Origin: Bradyrhizobium lablabi
GTDB taxonomy: Bacteria; Pseudomonadota; Alphaproteobacteria; Rhizobiales; Xanthobacteraceae
Reading direction: 5' to 3'
Assembly: GCF_018129385.1 (NCBI RefSeq)
Contig: NZ_JAFCLN010000001.1
Coordinates: 434,001 to 498,000 of the forward strand
DNA length: 64,000 nt
Notes under the pieces: generated by a model
Databases searched by the model: none
What the model was told of the DNA's origin: nothing
What the model saw: the letters and a program-made list of their open reading frames with translations, nothing else
Shown: positions 8,548 through 18,690 of the stretch, in pieces
How the letters are laid out: every line of letters begins with the position of its first letter
Position numbering within the stretch: the stretch's first letter is position 1
Position numbers and translations under genes: made by a program

Positions 8548-11500
8548 TTACCCCAGTCGGCCCGCCGCATGCGCCAGCAGCGTGTACACCAGCCCGGTCT
8601 CCGAGGTGAGGTGGCCGCGCAGGGTCTGCGCGCCGCGGTCCTCGCGGGCGACCTCGTCGAGCAGGCGCTCGAACTCGGCGATGTAGCGGTCGACGGTCTG
8701 CTTGAAGCCGCGGTCGGCGCGATATTTGCGGGCGACCTCGTCAAACGCCTTCTGGCCGGCCGGCGTGTAGAGGCGCTTGGTGAAGGCCTTGCTCTCGCCG
8801 CGCTGGTAGCGGTCCCACATCTCGGCGGCGAGGTTGCGGTCCATCAGGCGGCCGATGTCGAGCGACAGCGACGCCAGCGGATTGTCGGGGGCGACCTGTT
8901 GCGGTGCGCGGCCGCCGCGCTGCGGCTGACCGGCGCCGGCATCGGTGCGGCTGAGCAGATCGGACAGCCATCCGTCACGCCCGCCACCATCGGGACCGGC
9001 GGGGCTCACCGGCGGCGCCTCGGTGCGGCGGCCGGCGGGCATGCCGAGGTCGGGCGGCGGCAGGGTGGAGGCGCTGCCGCGAACATCGCTGCCGCGGACA
9101 TCGCCGCCGCGGCCGCCGGCGACCGCCATGATTGGCTCTTCCTGGCGCTGCGGCGCACTGGCGCGGCCTTGCGTGACCACGTCGAGGCCGCGGCCGTGAT
9201 GCGCCACGATGCGGTTGAGCTCGGCGAGCGCCTCGATCTGGTCGACGATCACCTTGCGCATCTGCGCGGTGCTTTCGGCGGCCTCCTGCGGCATTTCCAG
9301 CACGCCGCGGCGCAGCTCGTTGCGGGTGGCCTCGAGCTCGTTGTGCATCTCCGCGGCCATCTGCTTCATGGCCGTTACCATCGCCGAGAACTTCTCGGTC
9401 GATTCCTTGAACATGCCGTCCGTTTCGGCGGCGCTGTTCTGGTACAGCTCGTTCATCGCATCGAGCGTCTGCTGACGCTCGTTCTCGGCCGCCGCGCGCA
9501 CCGCCTCGAACTGGCGGCTGATCGCGGCAGAGCCGGCGCCGGCGGTTTCCGCCACCACGCGCGCGATGTCGCGGGCGCGTTCCTCGGCCGCCGCCAGCGA
9601 TTCATCGAGCAGCCCGGTGAAGCGCGACAGCCGCTGGTCGAGATCGGCGGTGCGCAGGTCGATGGTGGTGACCAGCGATTCCAGCGTGCTCTTGCGCTCG
9701 GCGAGCGAAGCGCTGGTGTTCTTGTTGCTCTGCTCGACGACGGCGGCGGCTTCCACCAGCGCGCGGCCATGGGTGTCGAACTGGGTCGACAGCATGCCGA
9801 GGTCTTCCAGCGCCTTGGAGGTCTTGGCGTTGAACACGGAAAGCTGATCTTCCAGCGTCTGCGTCGCAACGCCGTTGCGGGTGGTGACGTCGTTCATCGC
9901 CGAGACGAAGTCGGCAACGCGGGTCACCAGCGCGCGCTCCAGCGAGTTGAGGTTGTCGTGGGCGCCGGTGAGCACCTCCTGTAGCAGGATGTTGCCCTCG
10001 CGCAGCCGCTCGAACAGGGCGACCGTGTCGGTGCGCAGGATCTTGCTGGTCTCCTGCATCTCGGTAACGGCCGCGATCGAGACCTGGCGCGACTGATCGA
10101 TTGCCGAGCGCGAGGCCTGCTCGAGGTCCTTGAGCGACTTGGCGACGGCGCCGGTCGCGAGATCGCCGGCCGAATTGATCGCGCGAGCGACGTCGGAGCC
10201 ATTGGCCGCCATCGTCTGCGAGAACGCCTGGCCGCGCGTCTCGATCGACTTCAGCGCGTCGGCCGTGACGCGATCGATGTCGGTCGCAAGCTGCGTGGTC
10301 TTGGCGGTGAGCGCTTCGACCAGTTGCCCGCGGCGGCTGTCGACGATCTGCGCCAGCCGGTCGGCCTGCTGCTGCACATAGGTGACGATCTCGTCGGTCT
10401 TGCCGGTCATGGTCGAGCCGAACGCGCTTGTAGCACCCAGCACCGAACGCTCGATATCGGCCGAGGTGGTCTTGAACTTCGAGCTGACCTCGTTGGATGC
10501 GGCCACCAGCGCGCTCTGGGCGTTCTGAGCCGAGGTCTGGATGTTGTCGGTCGTAGCAGTGGTAACAGCCGCCAGCGAGCGTTCGAGATCGGCCGAGATC
10601 GTCTTGATCTGGCTTGCGGCATCGGCAGAGATCGCAGTCAACGTACCCTGTGCTTCCCGTGTGGTGCTGAGCAGGGATGCGGCCGTTTCCTGACCGGCCG
10701 AAGTCAGCGAACCCTGCGCATCCCTGGCACTGCTGAGGATCGCTGCCACCGTGGCCTGGCCCACGGCGGTAAGCGAACCCTGTGCATCCCGGGCGGTGTT
10801 GAGGATCGACGCCACGGTTTCCTGGTTCACGGCGGTAAGAGTGCCCTGCGCATCCCTCGCGCTGGTCAGGATCGACGAGGCCGTGTTCTGACCAACCTGG
10901 GTCAGGGTACGCTCGACATCCGATCCCACCGCCGTCAACGTGCGCTCAACTTCGGCAGCAAGAGACTTGACGTGTTCTGCTGTCGCGGAAGAGGCGGCAA
11001 TCAGCGTGCTCTGGGCCTCGCGCGCTCCTGTCGTGACCACCTCGGCAGTGGTGCTGCCGGCAAGCGACAGCGACCGCTGGATATCGGCGGCGAGCGACTT
11101 GACCTGGCTTGCCGCATCGGAAGACGCGGTGACCAGCGTGTTCTGCGCTTCACGGGCGCCTGCGGTGATCGTCTCGGCAGTGGAGGTGCCCGCCATCGAC
11201 AGCGAGCGCTCCATGTCGGCGGCGAGGGCCTTGACCTGATCGGCGGCGGCGGTCGAGGCCGTCACCAGCGTGCTCTGGGCGTCGCGGGCACCGGCGGTGA
11301 TCGCTTCGGCGGTGGCAGTGCCGGCCATCGACAGCGAACGTTCGATGTCGGCGGCCAGCGATTTGACCTGGCTCGCCGCATCGGTCGAGGCCGTGACGAG
11401 CGTGGTCTGGGCTTCGCGCGCCCCTGACAGCACCGAGGCGGCGGTGGCGCTGCCGGCGGCGGAGAGCGTGCGCTCGACGTCGGCGGACAGTGCCTTGATC

Positions 11501-14127
11501 TGGCCGGCAGCCTCGCCCGAGGCGGACACCAGCGTCGACTGGGCGTCGCGGGCCGAGGTGAGGATCGAGTTGGCCGCACCGGTGCCGACCGCGGTAAGCG
11601 CCGCTTCGACCTCGGCCGAGGTCAGCCGCAACTGGGCGCCGACATCGGTCGACACCGTGAGCAGTGCCTGCTGGGCGGCGCGCGCGCCGGTCTGGATGGT
11701 CTCGCTGGTGTTGACGACGAGATTGGTGAGCGAGCGCTCGGCGTCTTCGACATGCGACTTGATGCCGGAGGACAACAGTTCGGCGCGAGACATCAAGTCT
11801 TCGCTGGCCTGGCGGCCCGAGCTTTCGATGCGGCCGGCGACCGCCTCGATGCGCGAGCCGAGCAGGTCTTCGAACTGCGCGACGCGCGTGTCGATGTCGC
11901 CGGCGATCAGGCCGACGCGGGTCTCGATGCCCTGATGGATATCCTGGAAGCGCGCCGAGATGGTGTCGGTCAGGTGCGTGGCGCGGGCGGAGATGGTGTC
12001 GGTCAAATTCGTGGTGTGGCTATTGATGGTATCCGTCACCGCCGTCATGCGCTGATCGACCGCCTGCACCGCTTGCAGCGTGCCGTCGGTGAGCGAGGAA
12101 GTGAGGTGGGTCAGCCGCGAGTCGATCGAGTGGATCGCCTGCGCCGCACCGTCCGTCAGCGAGCTGGCGAGCGTTGCCAGGCGGTTGTCGATGGTATCGG
12201 TCACCGATCTGGAGCGGGTGTCGAAATTGATCTCCAGCGACTTCAGGCGGCCGTCGAGCGACTCGTCGAACGCCCTGATCCGCCCGTCCAGCGCGCCGTC
12301 GAAATTCCTCATCTTGTCGTCGAGCGAGGTGTCGAGCGTCGCCACGCGGCTGCCCAGCGTGGTCTCGAACTGTAGCAGGCGCTGGTCGAGCGAAGCGGTG
12401 ATCTGGCCGCCGTTGGAGGTCAGGCGGCTGTCGAAATTGTCGACATAGCTCTTCAGGCTGTCGCCGATCTCCTGGGTGCGCTGGCCCATGCGTTCGACGA
12501 TCTCGCCGCCGAACGTCTTCACGGTGCGGTCGAATTCCGAGATGTGGCGGGTGATCAGCGCGCCGAGCGTGCCGCTGTCGCGGGCGAATTTCTCGGCAAG
12601 CTCCGCGCCCTGGTTCTTCACCAGCTCGTCGAACGCGCTCATCTGTAGCGACAGCGTGTCGTGCGCGGTCTCGGTCTGGCTGACCACCTTGGCCACCAGC
12701 GTGTTGACGGTGACGTCGAGCGCGTCGCTCGCCTTGTCGCCGGAGGTGAGGATGCGGGTCGCCAGCTTGTTGCCGGCCTCGTCGATCTTGTTGACGAGAT
12801 CGCCGCTGCGCAGCTCGAGCTCGAGCAGCAGGGAGTCGGAGGAGTTCTTCAGCGAGTCGTGCGCCTGCTCGGTGCGATCGGAGATGCTGTCGACGATCGT
12901 CGCCGAGCGGCTCTCGAATTCCGCGGTGATGCGGTCGATGCGCTCGTTCAGCATTTCGTGGACGCGGTCGGCGAGGTCGACGAACTCGTCGTGCACGTGA
13001 CCGGTCTTGAAGTTGAGGCTGGTGGTCAGCCGCTCCGAAGCGTCGAGCACGGCGCGCGTCGTCTCGGCGCTGGCTTCCTCGAGGCGGTCGAGCAGGTCGC
13101 CGCCGCGCTCGCCGAGCGCGAGGATCATGTTGTCGCCGGCATGGGAGAGGGCGCCGGTGATGTGGGCGCCGCGTTCTTCCAGCGCGCCGGTGATGCTCTT
13201 GGCGACCTCGTCGACGCGCGAGGCGATCGCATCCGAGATCAGTGCGATGTCGTGGCGCAGATCGATCTGCACGCCGGAAATGGCGCTGCGCACCTGCTCG
13301 GCCTGGCCGACCAGGTTGTCGCGCTGATGGGCGATGTCCTGCAACAGCGCGCGGATGCGCACTTCGTTGTCGGAATAGGCGCGCTCGAGCGCGGCGACTT
13401 CGTTGGCGACGAGGGTTTCAAGCTCGCCGGCGCGCGCGATCGCGCGCTCGATGCCGTCGCCCATCGCGGCGACCTCGCGGCGGATCGCCTGGCCGACGCT
13501 GACCATGGAATCGCTGGCCGTACCCTCCGGCTCGGAGAAGCGGATCGCGACCTGCGCCATCGCCTGGGCGATCATGCGCATTTCCTGGCCGCGCCAGACA
13601 AGGCTTGCGAGGAAGTAGAACAGCAGCACCGGCGCGAAGAACAGCGCGGCGAGACCGCCGAGCACCAGCGCGCCGCCACTCTGGCCGATCGCGGCCTGTA
13701 GCGAACCGAGGAAGCTGACGGTGAGCAGCGCGCAGCCCGCGAGCCAGATGCCGGCGAAGATCGTCGCCATGGTGTAGACGCTGCGGGCAGGGCGGCCCTT
13801 CTGTAGCGCCTGTAGAATCTGACCGATGGTTTCGCGATCGTCGTTGGCGGCGCGGCGCGGCGTCTCGATCGGGTCGAAGACGGGATGGTCGACGCCGGGA
13901 CGATCGATGCCTGGCCGATCGATGCTGGCGCGATCGACGCTCGGGCGCGCATCGAACGGCGCGTCGGAATAGGCAGGGGGCGCCGACGCAACGGGCGGCG
14001 GAGCGACTTCGCTGTCGGCGGAATTGCGGTTGTTGTCCGCGTTGCTGTCGCTGATGTTGAGGGCTTCCTGGATGGCAGAAAGCGCGACTTCGGTCGGGTC
14101 TTTCACCTTTTTGGGAGTGTTTGCCAT
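8548..14127 (-). CDS. Giant membrane-anchored apolipoprotein-like coiled-coil protein, growth-pole-ring (GPR) type
   Basis: A 1859-residue protein. The ATG at 14127 (MANTPKKVKD) is preferred; a GTG at 14145 would add six residues. Residues 1-115 are polar, with short repeats of the type DRPGI. Two membrane segments lie at ~120-141 and ~151-177. Residues ~200-1650 are almost entirely amphipathic helix, with long runs built on TITxRA/VDxRL heptads. A block at nucleotides ~10950-11700 consists of about six 44-residue repeats (132-bp period; AREAQxTLVTAS motif), followed by four 22-residue repeats (66 bp; ARDAQGSLTAVG). Residues ~1640-1740 are Gly/Pro/Arg-rich, and the last ~110 residues form a compact conserved-looking domain (DIGRLMDRNLAAEMWDRYQ). 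This architecture matches the Agrobacterium GPR protein, which forms a ring at the growing pole; orthology is inferred, not tested. Confidence 0.75.
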   Translation of the reverse strand: MANTPKKVKDPTEVALSAIQEALNISDSNADNNRNSADSEVAPPPVASAPPAYSDAPFDARPSVDRASIDRPGIDRPGVDHPVFDPIETPRRAANDDRETIGQILQALQKGRPARSVYTMATIFAGIWLAGCALLTVSFLGSLQAAIGQSGGALVLGGLAALFFAPVLLFYFLASLVWRGQEMRMIAQAMAQVAIRFSEPEGTASDSMVSVGQAIRREVAAMGDGIERAIARAGELETLVANEVAALERAYSDNEVRIRALLQDIAHQRDNLVGQAEQVRSAISGVQIDLRHDIALISDAIASRVDEVAKSITGALEERGAHITGALSHAGDNMILALGERGGDLLDRLEEASAETTRAVLDASERLTTSLNFKTGHVHDEFVDLADRVHEMLNERIDRITAEFESRSATIVDSISDRTEQAHDSLKNSSDSLLLELELRSGDLVNKIDEAGNKLATRILTSGDKASDALDVTVNTLVAKVVSQTETAHDTLSLQMSAFDELVKNQGAELAEKFARDSGTLGALITRHISEFDRTVKTFGGEIVERMGQRTQEIGDSLKSYVDNFDSRLTSNGGQITASLDQRLLQFETTLGSRVATLDTSLDDKMRNFDGALDGRIRAFDESLDGRLKSLEINFDTRSRSVTDTIDNRLATLASSLTDGAAQAIHSIDSRLTHLTSSLTDGTLQAVQAVDQRMTAVTDTINSHTTNLTDTISARATHLTDTISARFQDIHQGIETRVGLIAGDIDTRVAQFEDLLGSRIEAVAGRIESSGRQASEDLMSRAELLSSGIKSHVEDAERSLTNLVVNTSETIQTGARAAQQALLTVSTDVGAQLRLTSAEVEAALTAVGTGAANSILTSARDAQSTLVSASGEAAGQIKALSADVERTLSAAGSATAASVLSGAREAQTTLVTASTDAASQVKSLAADIERSLSMAGTATAEAITAGARDAQSTLVTASTAAADQVKALAADMERSLSMAGTSTAETITAGAREAQNTLVTASSDAASQVKSLAADIQRSLSLAGSTTAEVVTTGAREAQSTLIAASSATAEHVKSLAAEVERTLTAVGSDVERTLTQVGQNTASSILTSARDAQGTLTAVNQETVASILNTARDAQGSLTAVGQATVAAILSSARDAQGSLTSAGQETAASLLSTTREAQGTLTAISADAASQIKTISADLERSLAAVTTATTDNIQTSAQNAQSALVAASNEVSSKFKTTSADIERSVLGATSAFGSTMTGKTDEIVTYVQQQADRLAQIVDSRRGQLVEALTAKTTQLATDIDRVTADALKSIETRGQAFSQTMAANGSDVARAINSAGDLATGAVAKSLKDLEQASRSAIDQSRQVSIAAVTEMQETSKILRTDTVALFERLREGNILLQEVLTGAHDNLNSLERALVTRVADFVSAMNDVTTRNGVATQTLEDQLSVFNAKTSKALEDLGMLSTQFDTHGRALVEAAAVVEQSNKNTSASLAERKSTLESLVTTIDLRTADLDQRLSRFTGLLDESLAAAEERARDIARVVAETAGAGSAAISRQFEAVRAAAENERQQTLDAMNELYQNSAAETDGMFKESTEKFSAMVTAMKQMAAEMHNELEATRNELRRGVLEMPQEAAESTAQMRKVIVDQIEALAELNRIVAHHGRGLDVVTQGRASAPQRQEEPIMAVAGGRGGDVRGSDVRGSASTLPPPDLGMPAGRRTEAPPVSPAGPDGGGRDGWLSDLLSRTDAGAGQPQRGGRAPQQVAPDNPLASLSLDIGRLMDRNLAAEMWDRYQRGESKAFTKRLYTPAGQKAFDEVARKYRADRGFKQTVDRYIAEFERLLDEVAREDRGAQTLRGHLTSETGLVYTLLAHAAGRLG
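10640..11700 (-). repeat. In-gene tandem repeats of 132 bp and 66 bp
   Basis: Within the giant gene, near-identical segments recur every 132 bp (for example at about 11010, 11142, 11274, 11406, 11538 and 11670) and then every 66 bp between about 10640 and 10900. They encode 44- and 22-residue helical units; 22 residues is the classical apolipoprotein repeat length. Confidence 0.85.
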
Positions 14128-14330
14128 GTCAGCCTGTGCCCTCACTACTTTTTTACGCGTCCGGCCAAGTCTTGCGTTCGTTCTTGCGTTCGTGCCTTGC
14201 GGGCCCCCCGCGAAGCTCGAAGCCGGAAAACATGCCCCTTGAGCGGTGCCGACGCACGCAATTGCGCAGCTTGTCCGCTACACCCGGAAAACATCCTATT
14301 GGCAGAGCGATGCGAATGAAATGGCCGCGA

Positions 14331-14345
14331 TTAAGACAATCTTAA
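14331..14345. promoter_or_regulatory. CtrA-type box TTAA-N7-TTAA
   Basis: A perfect TTAA-N7-TTAA full site lies in the 431-bp gap between the divergent giant coiled-coil gene (start 14127) and the Hpt gene (start 14559), about 200 bp from each. A GTTAAC follows at 14351. Two GAGTC sites (candidate CcrM methylation sites) lie at 14526-14530 and 14554-14558. CtrA binding is inferred from the consensus only. The remainder of the gap shows no coding sequence. Confidence 0.5.
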
Positions 14346-14558
14346 TCATCGTTAACAGCAAAGCGCTGTAAGATACTAATAGTCCTCAGAATTCTTTCGG
14401 GAACCCGACGATTGAGGCTGTCCACCGGCCAAAACGCGGCAAATTTACGGCAAATCGTTCAAACGTTCCATTAACCACTTTCGTGATTGGCTGGAGAGGC
14501 TCGCCTGCCGGATCGATGCAGCGCCGAGTCGCTGCACTGAATTCCCCGGGCTTGAGTC

Positions 14559-14936
14559 ATGCCGCTTCATCTTGAACGGATCAAATGGATGCCATCGCCG
14601 CCGCTCGCTCCCGATGACGGTCCGATCGATCTTGCGCACCTCGCGCGCATGACGCTTGGCGATGCCCACCTCGAGCATGAGGTGCTGGCGATGTTCTCGG
14701 CCCAGTCCGCAAGATTGCTTGATACTCTCGCGAGCCTGCCCGCGGAGGCGGCGGCGCTGGCCCATACGCTCAAGGGCTCGGCCAAGGCGATCGGCGCGTT
14801 TGCGGTGGCGGATGCGGCACGCAGGCTCGAGGCCGCGCTCGCCGCCGGCAGCGATGCCCGTGCGGCGTTGGCCGAACTTGGCGAAGCCGTGGCGCTGGCG
14901 CGGACGGCCATCGACGCCATGCTGCGGCGGCCTTAA
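14559..14936 (+). CDS. Small Hpt-domain (histidine phosphotransfer) protein
   Basis: A 125-residue protein whose body is a single Hpt four-helix bundle. The phosphoacceptor motif is AHTLKGSAKAIGA (His at ~70), with the usual downstream helix (AARRLEAALAAG). Position 25-50 carries the DLAHLARMTLGDAHLEHEVL helix common to these proteins. It has no kinase or receiver domain, so it should relay phosphate between a hybrid kinase and a response regulator. ATG at 14559 is used; ATG at 14589 is possible. Standing alone and divergent from a polar-growth-type protein, with a CtrA-like site in between, it is a candidate for cell-cycle or general phosphorelay work. Confidence 0.85.
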   Translation: MPLHLERIKWMPSPPLAPDDGPIDLAHLARMTLGDAHLEHEVLAMFSAQSARLLDTLASLPAEAAALAHTLKGSAKAIGAFAVADAARRLEAALAAGSDARAALAELGEAVALARTAIDAMLRRP

Positions 14937-15071
14937 GGCTCAAATATCGTCAAAACACCCCGTAAACCCGTAGGGGAGGTTTTCGTCCCGGCGGCTGGCG
15001 CCGGGCGGACTGACCCGTTATAGGACTGCCGGGACCCCCTTCATTGCTAAATTCCGTCAGCACGAGCGATC

Positions 15072-15392
15072 ATGGCCAAAATCCACTATGTCGACCACAC
15101 CGGCGAAACCCGGATCATTGAAGTTGAGAACGGCGCCACCGTGATGGAGGGGGCGATCCGCAACGCCATTCCGGGCATCGAAGCCGAATGCGGCGGGGCC
15201 TGCGCCTGCGCGACCTGCCACGTTTATGTCGATGAAGCCTGGCGCGAAAAGGTCGGTTCGCCCTCGCCGATGGAAGAGGACATGCTGGATTTCGGTTTCG
15301 ACGTGCGGCCGAATTCGCGCCTGTCCTGCCAGATCAAGGTCACCGACGATCTCGACGGCCTCGTCGTCACCACGCCGGAACGCCAGGCCTGA
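15072..15392 (+). CDS. [2Fe-2S] ferredoxin, putidaredoxin/adrenodoxin type
   Basis: A 106-residue ferredoxin. Cluster ligands fit C40-x5-C46-x2-C49 and C86, the vertebrate/putidaredoxin-type spacing, with an extra Cys at 44. [16 protein letters not shown] and [19 protein letters not shown] segments match the class. Such ferredoxins pass electrons to cytochrome P450s or to iron-sulfur cluster assembly. A ferredoxin-NADP reductase gene lies 630 bp downstream on the same strand, with a thioesterase on the other strand between them, so the pair may work together. Confidence 0.93.
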   Translation: MAKIHYVDHTGETRIIEVENGATVMEGAIRNAIPGIEAECGGACACATCHVYVDEAWREKVGSPSPMEEDMLDFGFDVRPNSRLSCQIKVTDDLDGLVVTTPERQA

Positions 15393-15415
15393 AGCTCGTT
15401 CGCTGAAGCGGCGTC

Positions 15416-15871
15416 CTAATTCGGATCCACGCCGCGACGAATCCACGGCTGAAACTTCGCCTTCAGTTCCGGCGTCAGCGGCACGGGCTTTCGTGTCGCT
15501 TCATCGATCAGCACCGTGGTCGCCTGCGCCGAGGCCACGCACTTTCCTTCCGAGAACACCACCTGGTCGAACGTCACGGAGGTGCGGCCGAATCTTGCAA
15601 CGCCAAGTCCGAGTTCGATCCTGCCGGGCCAGTGCAGTTCGGCGCGAAAATGCATGTCGAGCCGCACCATCACCCAGCCGAGCCCTTCCGGCATCAGCCC
15701 GTAGGAGCGATCCTTCATCAAGGTGACGCGGCCGGTCTCGAAATAGCTGGCATAGGTCGCGTTGTTGACGTGCTGGTTGGGATCGAGGTCGGCAAAGCGC
15801 ACATTGTCCGACAGGCGGTAGGGAAAGTCTTCCAGGCGCGGCGTGGCGTCGGAACGGAGCGGGGCATTCAC
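15416..15871 (-). CDS. Hotdog-fold acyl-CoA thioesterase (4HBT family)
   Basis: A 151-residue hotdog thioesterase. The signature DLDPNQHVNNATYASYFETGR contains the catalytic Asp/His region of the 4-hydroxybenzoyl-CoA thioesterase family. GTG at 15871 (MNAPLRSD) is preferred because CGGAG lies 10 bases upstream and the length then matches the family; an upstream GTG at 15907 would add 12 residues. Converges with the ferredoxin gene, 23 bp apart. Substrate unknown. Confidence 0.85.
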   Translation of the reverse strand: MNAPLRSDATPRLEDFPYRLSDNVRFADLDPNQHVNNATYASYFETGRVTLMKDRSYGLMPEGLGWVMVRLDMHFRAELHWPGRIELGLGVARFGRTSVTFDQVVFSEGKCVASAQATTVLIDEATRKPVPLTPELKAKFQPWIRRGVDPN

Positions 15872-15919
15872 AGGGGGCAATCTCCGGAAAATCTCGTCTC
15901 CATACACCGCAACTGTTGA

Positions 15920-17053
<1,134 letters not shown>

Positions 17054-17180
17054 TTCCAACCGAAATGTGACGGGCTGCGCAGGCAATCGCCGTGCAGCCG
17101 CTTGCATTCGCCTACTAGAACCCTCCGCGAAATGGCCGTAGTCTGCGGCCATTATTTTGTCGATTGGTCAGGTGATGACG

Positions 17181-17822
17181 ATGCGGAATATGGCTTCCCG
17201 ATTCCAGTTGATACTTGCAATCCTGTTCGGCCTTGCCTCCGGCATCGCTGCGCTGCCGGCGCAGGCCGCCGAACCCTCGGCCGTGGGACTGTGGCAGAAG
17301 ATCGAGGACGGCAAGCCGACGGGGTGGTTTTTGATCGTCGACAATAACGGCATCTTCGAAGGCGTGATCGCCAAGATGTTTCCCAAGCCCGGCGATCCAC
17401 CAAATCCGGTCTGCTCGAAGTGCACGGACGATCGCAAGAATGCGCCCTGGCTTGGCATATCCCTCATCCGTGACATGAAGCCCAATGGCCTGGTCTATGA
17501 GGGCGGCAACGTGCTCGATCCGCGCGACGGCAACGTCTACAAGGCCAAGATGACCCTGAGCAAGGATGGGCAGACGCTGACGATGCGCGGCTTTGTCGGC
17601 ATTTCGCTGTTCGGCATGGACGAGGTCTGGCAGCGCCTGCCGGACAAGGAGATCGCAACGCTCGATCCCGGCATCATCGCAAAATATCTGCCGGCGCAGG
17701 CCGCAGCGACGACGACGAAACAGCCCGCCAAGAAAGGTCCGGCCCCGGCGCCCGGCGGCGCGATGGCGCCGACCCGTCCACCCGGTGGCGCGATGGCGCC
17801 GGCAGCGCCGGGAGCCAGGTAG
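17181..17822 (+). CDS. Secreted DUF2147 protein
   Basis: About 213 residues with a signal peptide (to ~residue 30, PAQAA) and a DUF2147 domain ([18 protein letters not shown], then [15 protein letters not shown] with two Cys, and the [16 protein letters not shown] strand). This domain is a lipocalin-like periplasmic fold of unknown function. The last ~35 residues are a low-complexity tail with two PGGAMAP units. The start at 17181 is chosen for the AGGTGA upstream; ATG at 17175 or 17190 is possible. The stop lies 6 bp from the stop of the converging gene. Confidence 0.82.
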   Translation: MRNMASRFQLILAILFGLASGIAALPAQAAEPSAVGLWQKIEDGKPTGWFLIVDNNGIFEGVIAKMFPKPGDPPNPVCSKCTDDRKNAPWLGISLIRDMKPNGLVYEGGNVLDPRDGNVYKAKMTLSKDGQTLTMRGFVGISLFGMDEVWQRLPDKEIATLDPGIIAKYLPAQAAATTTKQPAKKGPAPAPGGAMAPTRPPGGAMAPAAPGAR

Positions 17823-17828
17823 GCCGCC

Positions 17829-18690
17829 CTAGGCGATGATGTGCCAATTCGCCGGTATCACACCCAGCGAATTGGCGTGCAAAATGGCGCCGTCATTCAT
17901 GTTCCAGATCTGGGCGGCGCCGGCGGTCTCGTTACGCCACAACAGGTCGCTCTTGCCGTCGCCGTTGTAGTCGCCGGTGCCGGCGAGATTCCAGTTCGAC
18001 GGCACGGTGCCCAGCGAACTGGTGTGGTGAATGACGCCGTCGTTCATGGCCCAGATCGAGGTGGCGCCGGCGTTGTTGCGCCAGACAATGTCGCTCATGC
18101 CGTCGCCATTGAAATCGCCGACGCCGAGGGCTTTCCAGTTGGACGGGATAATGCCGAGCGAATTGGCTTGCAGAATGGTGCCGTCATTCATGTCCCAGAT
18201 CTGGGCAGCGCCGGCGGCCTCGTTGCGCCAAAGCAAGTCGCTCTTGCCGTCGCCGTTGAAGTCGCCGGTGCCGGCCAGCGTCCAGTTCGTCGGCACCGTG
18301 CCCAGCGTGCTGGTGTGGTGAATGACGCCGCCGTTCATGGCCCAGATCGAGGTGGCGCCGGCGTTGTTGCGCCAGACGATGTCGCTCATGCCGTCGCCAT
18401 TGAAATCGCCGACGCCGAGGACTTTCCAGTTGGACGGGATAATGCCGAGCGAATTGGCTTGCAGAATGGTGCCGTCGTTCATGTTCCAGATCTGGGCGGT
18501 GCCGGCGGTCTCGTTGCGCCACAGCAAATCGTTCTTGCCGTCGCCGTTGAAGTCGCCGGTGCCGGCCAGAGTCCAGGTGGCCGGCATCGTGCCCAGCGAG
18601 GTGGCGTGGTCGATCGCGCTGCCGTTCATGGCCCACATTGAGGTGGCGCCGGCATCGTTGCGCCAGATGATGTCGCTCTTCCAGTCGCCG
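17829..18690 (-). repeat. Three tandem 291-bp FG-GAP repeats
   Basis: Near-identical segments recur with a 291-bp period (for example the CGCCAGACxATGTCGCTCAT block at about 18080 and 18371). Each encodes two half-repeats with DFNGDG calcium loops. The block is almost the same sequence as 20583-21450. Confidence 0.85.
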
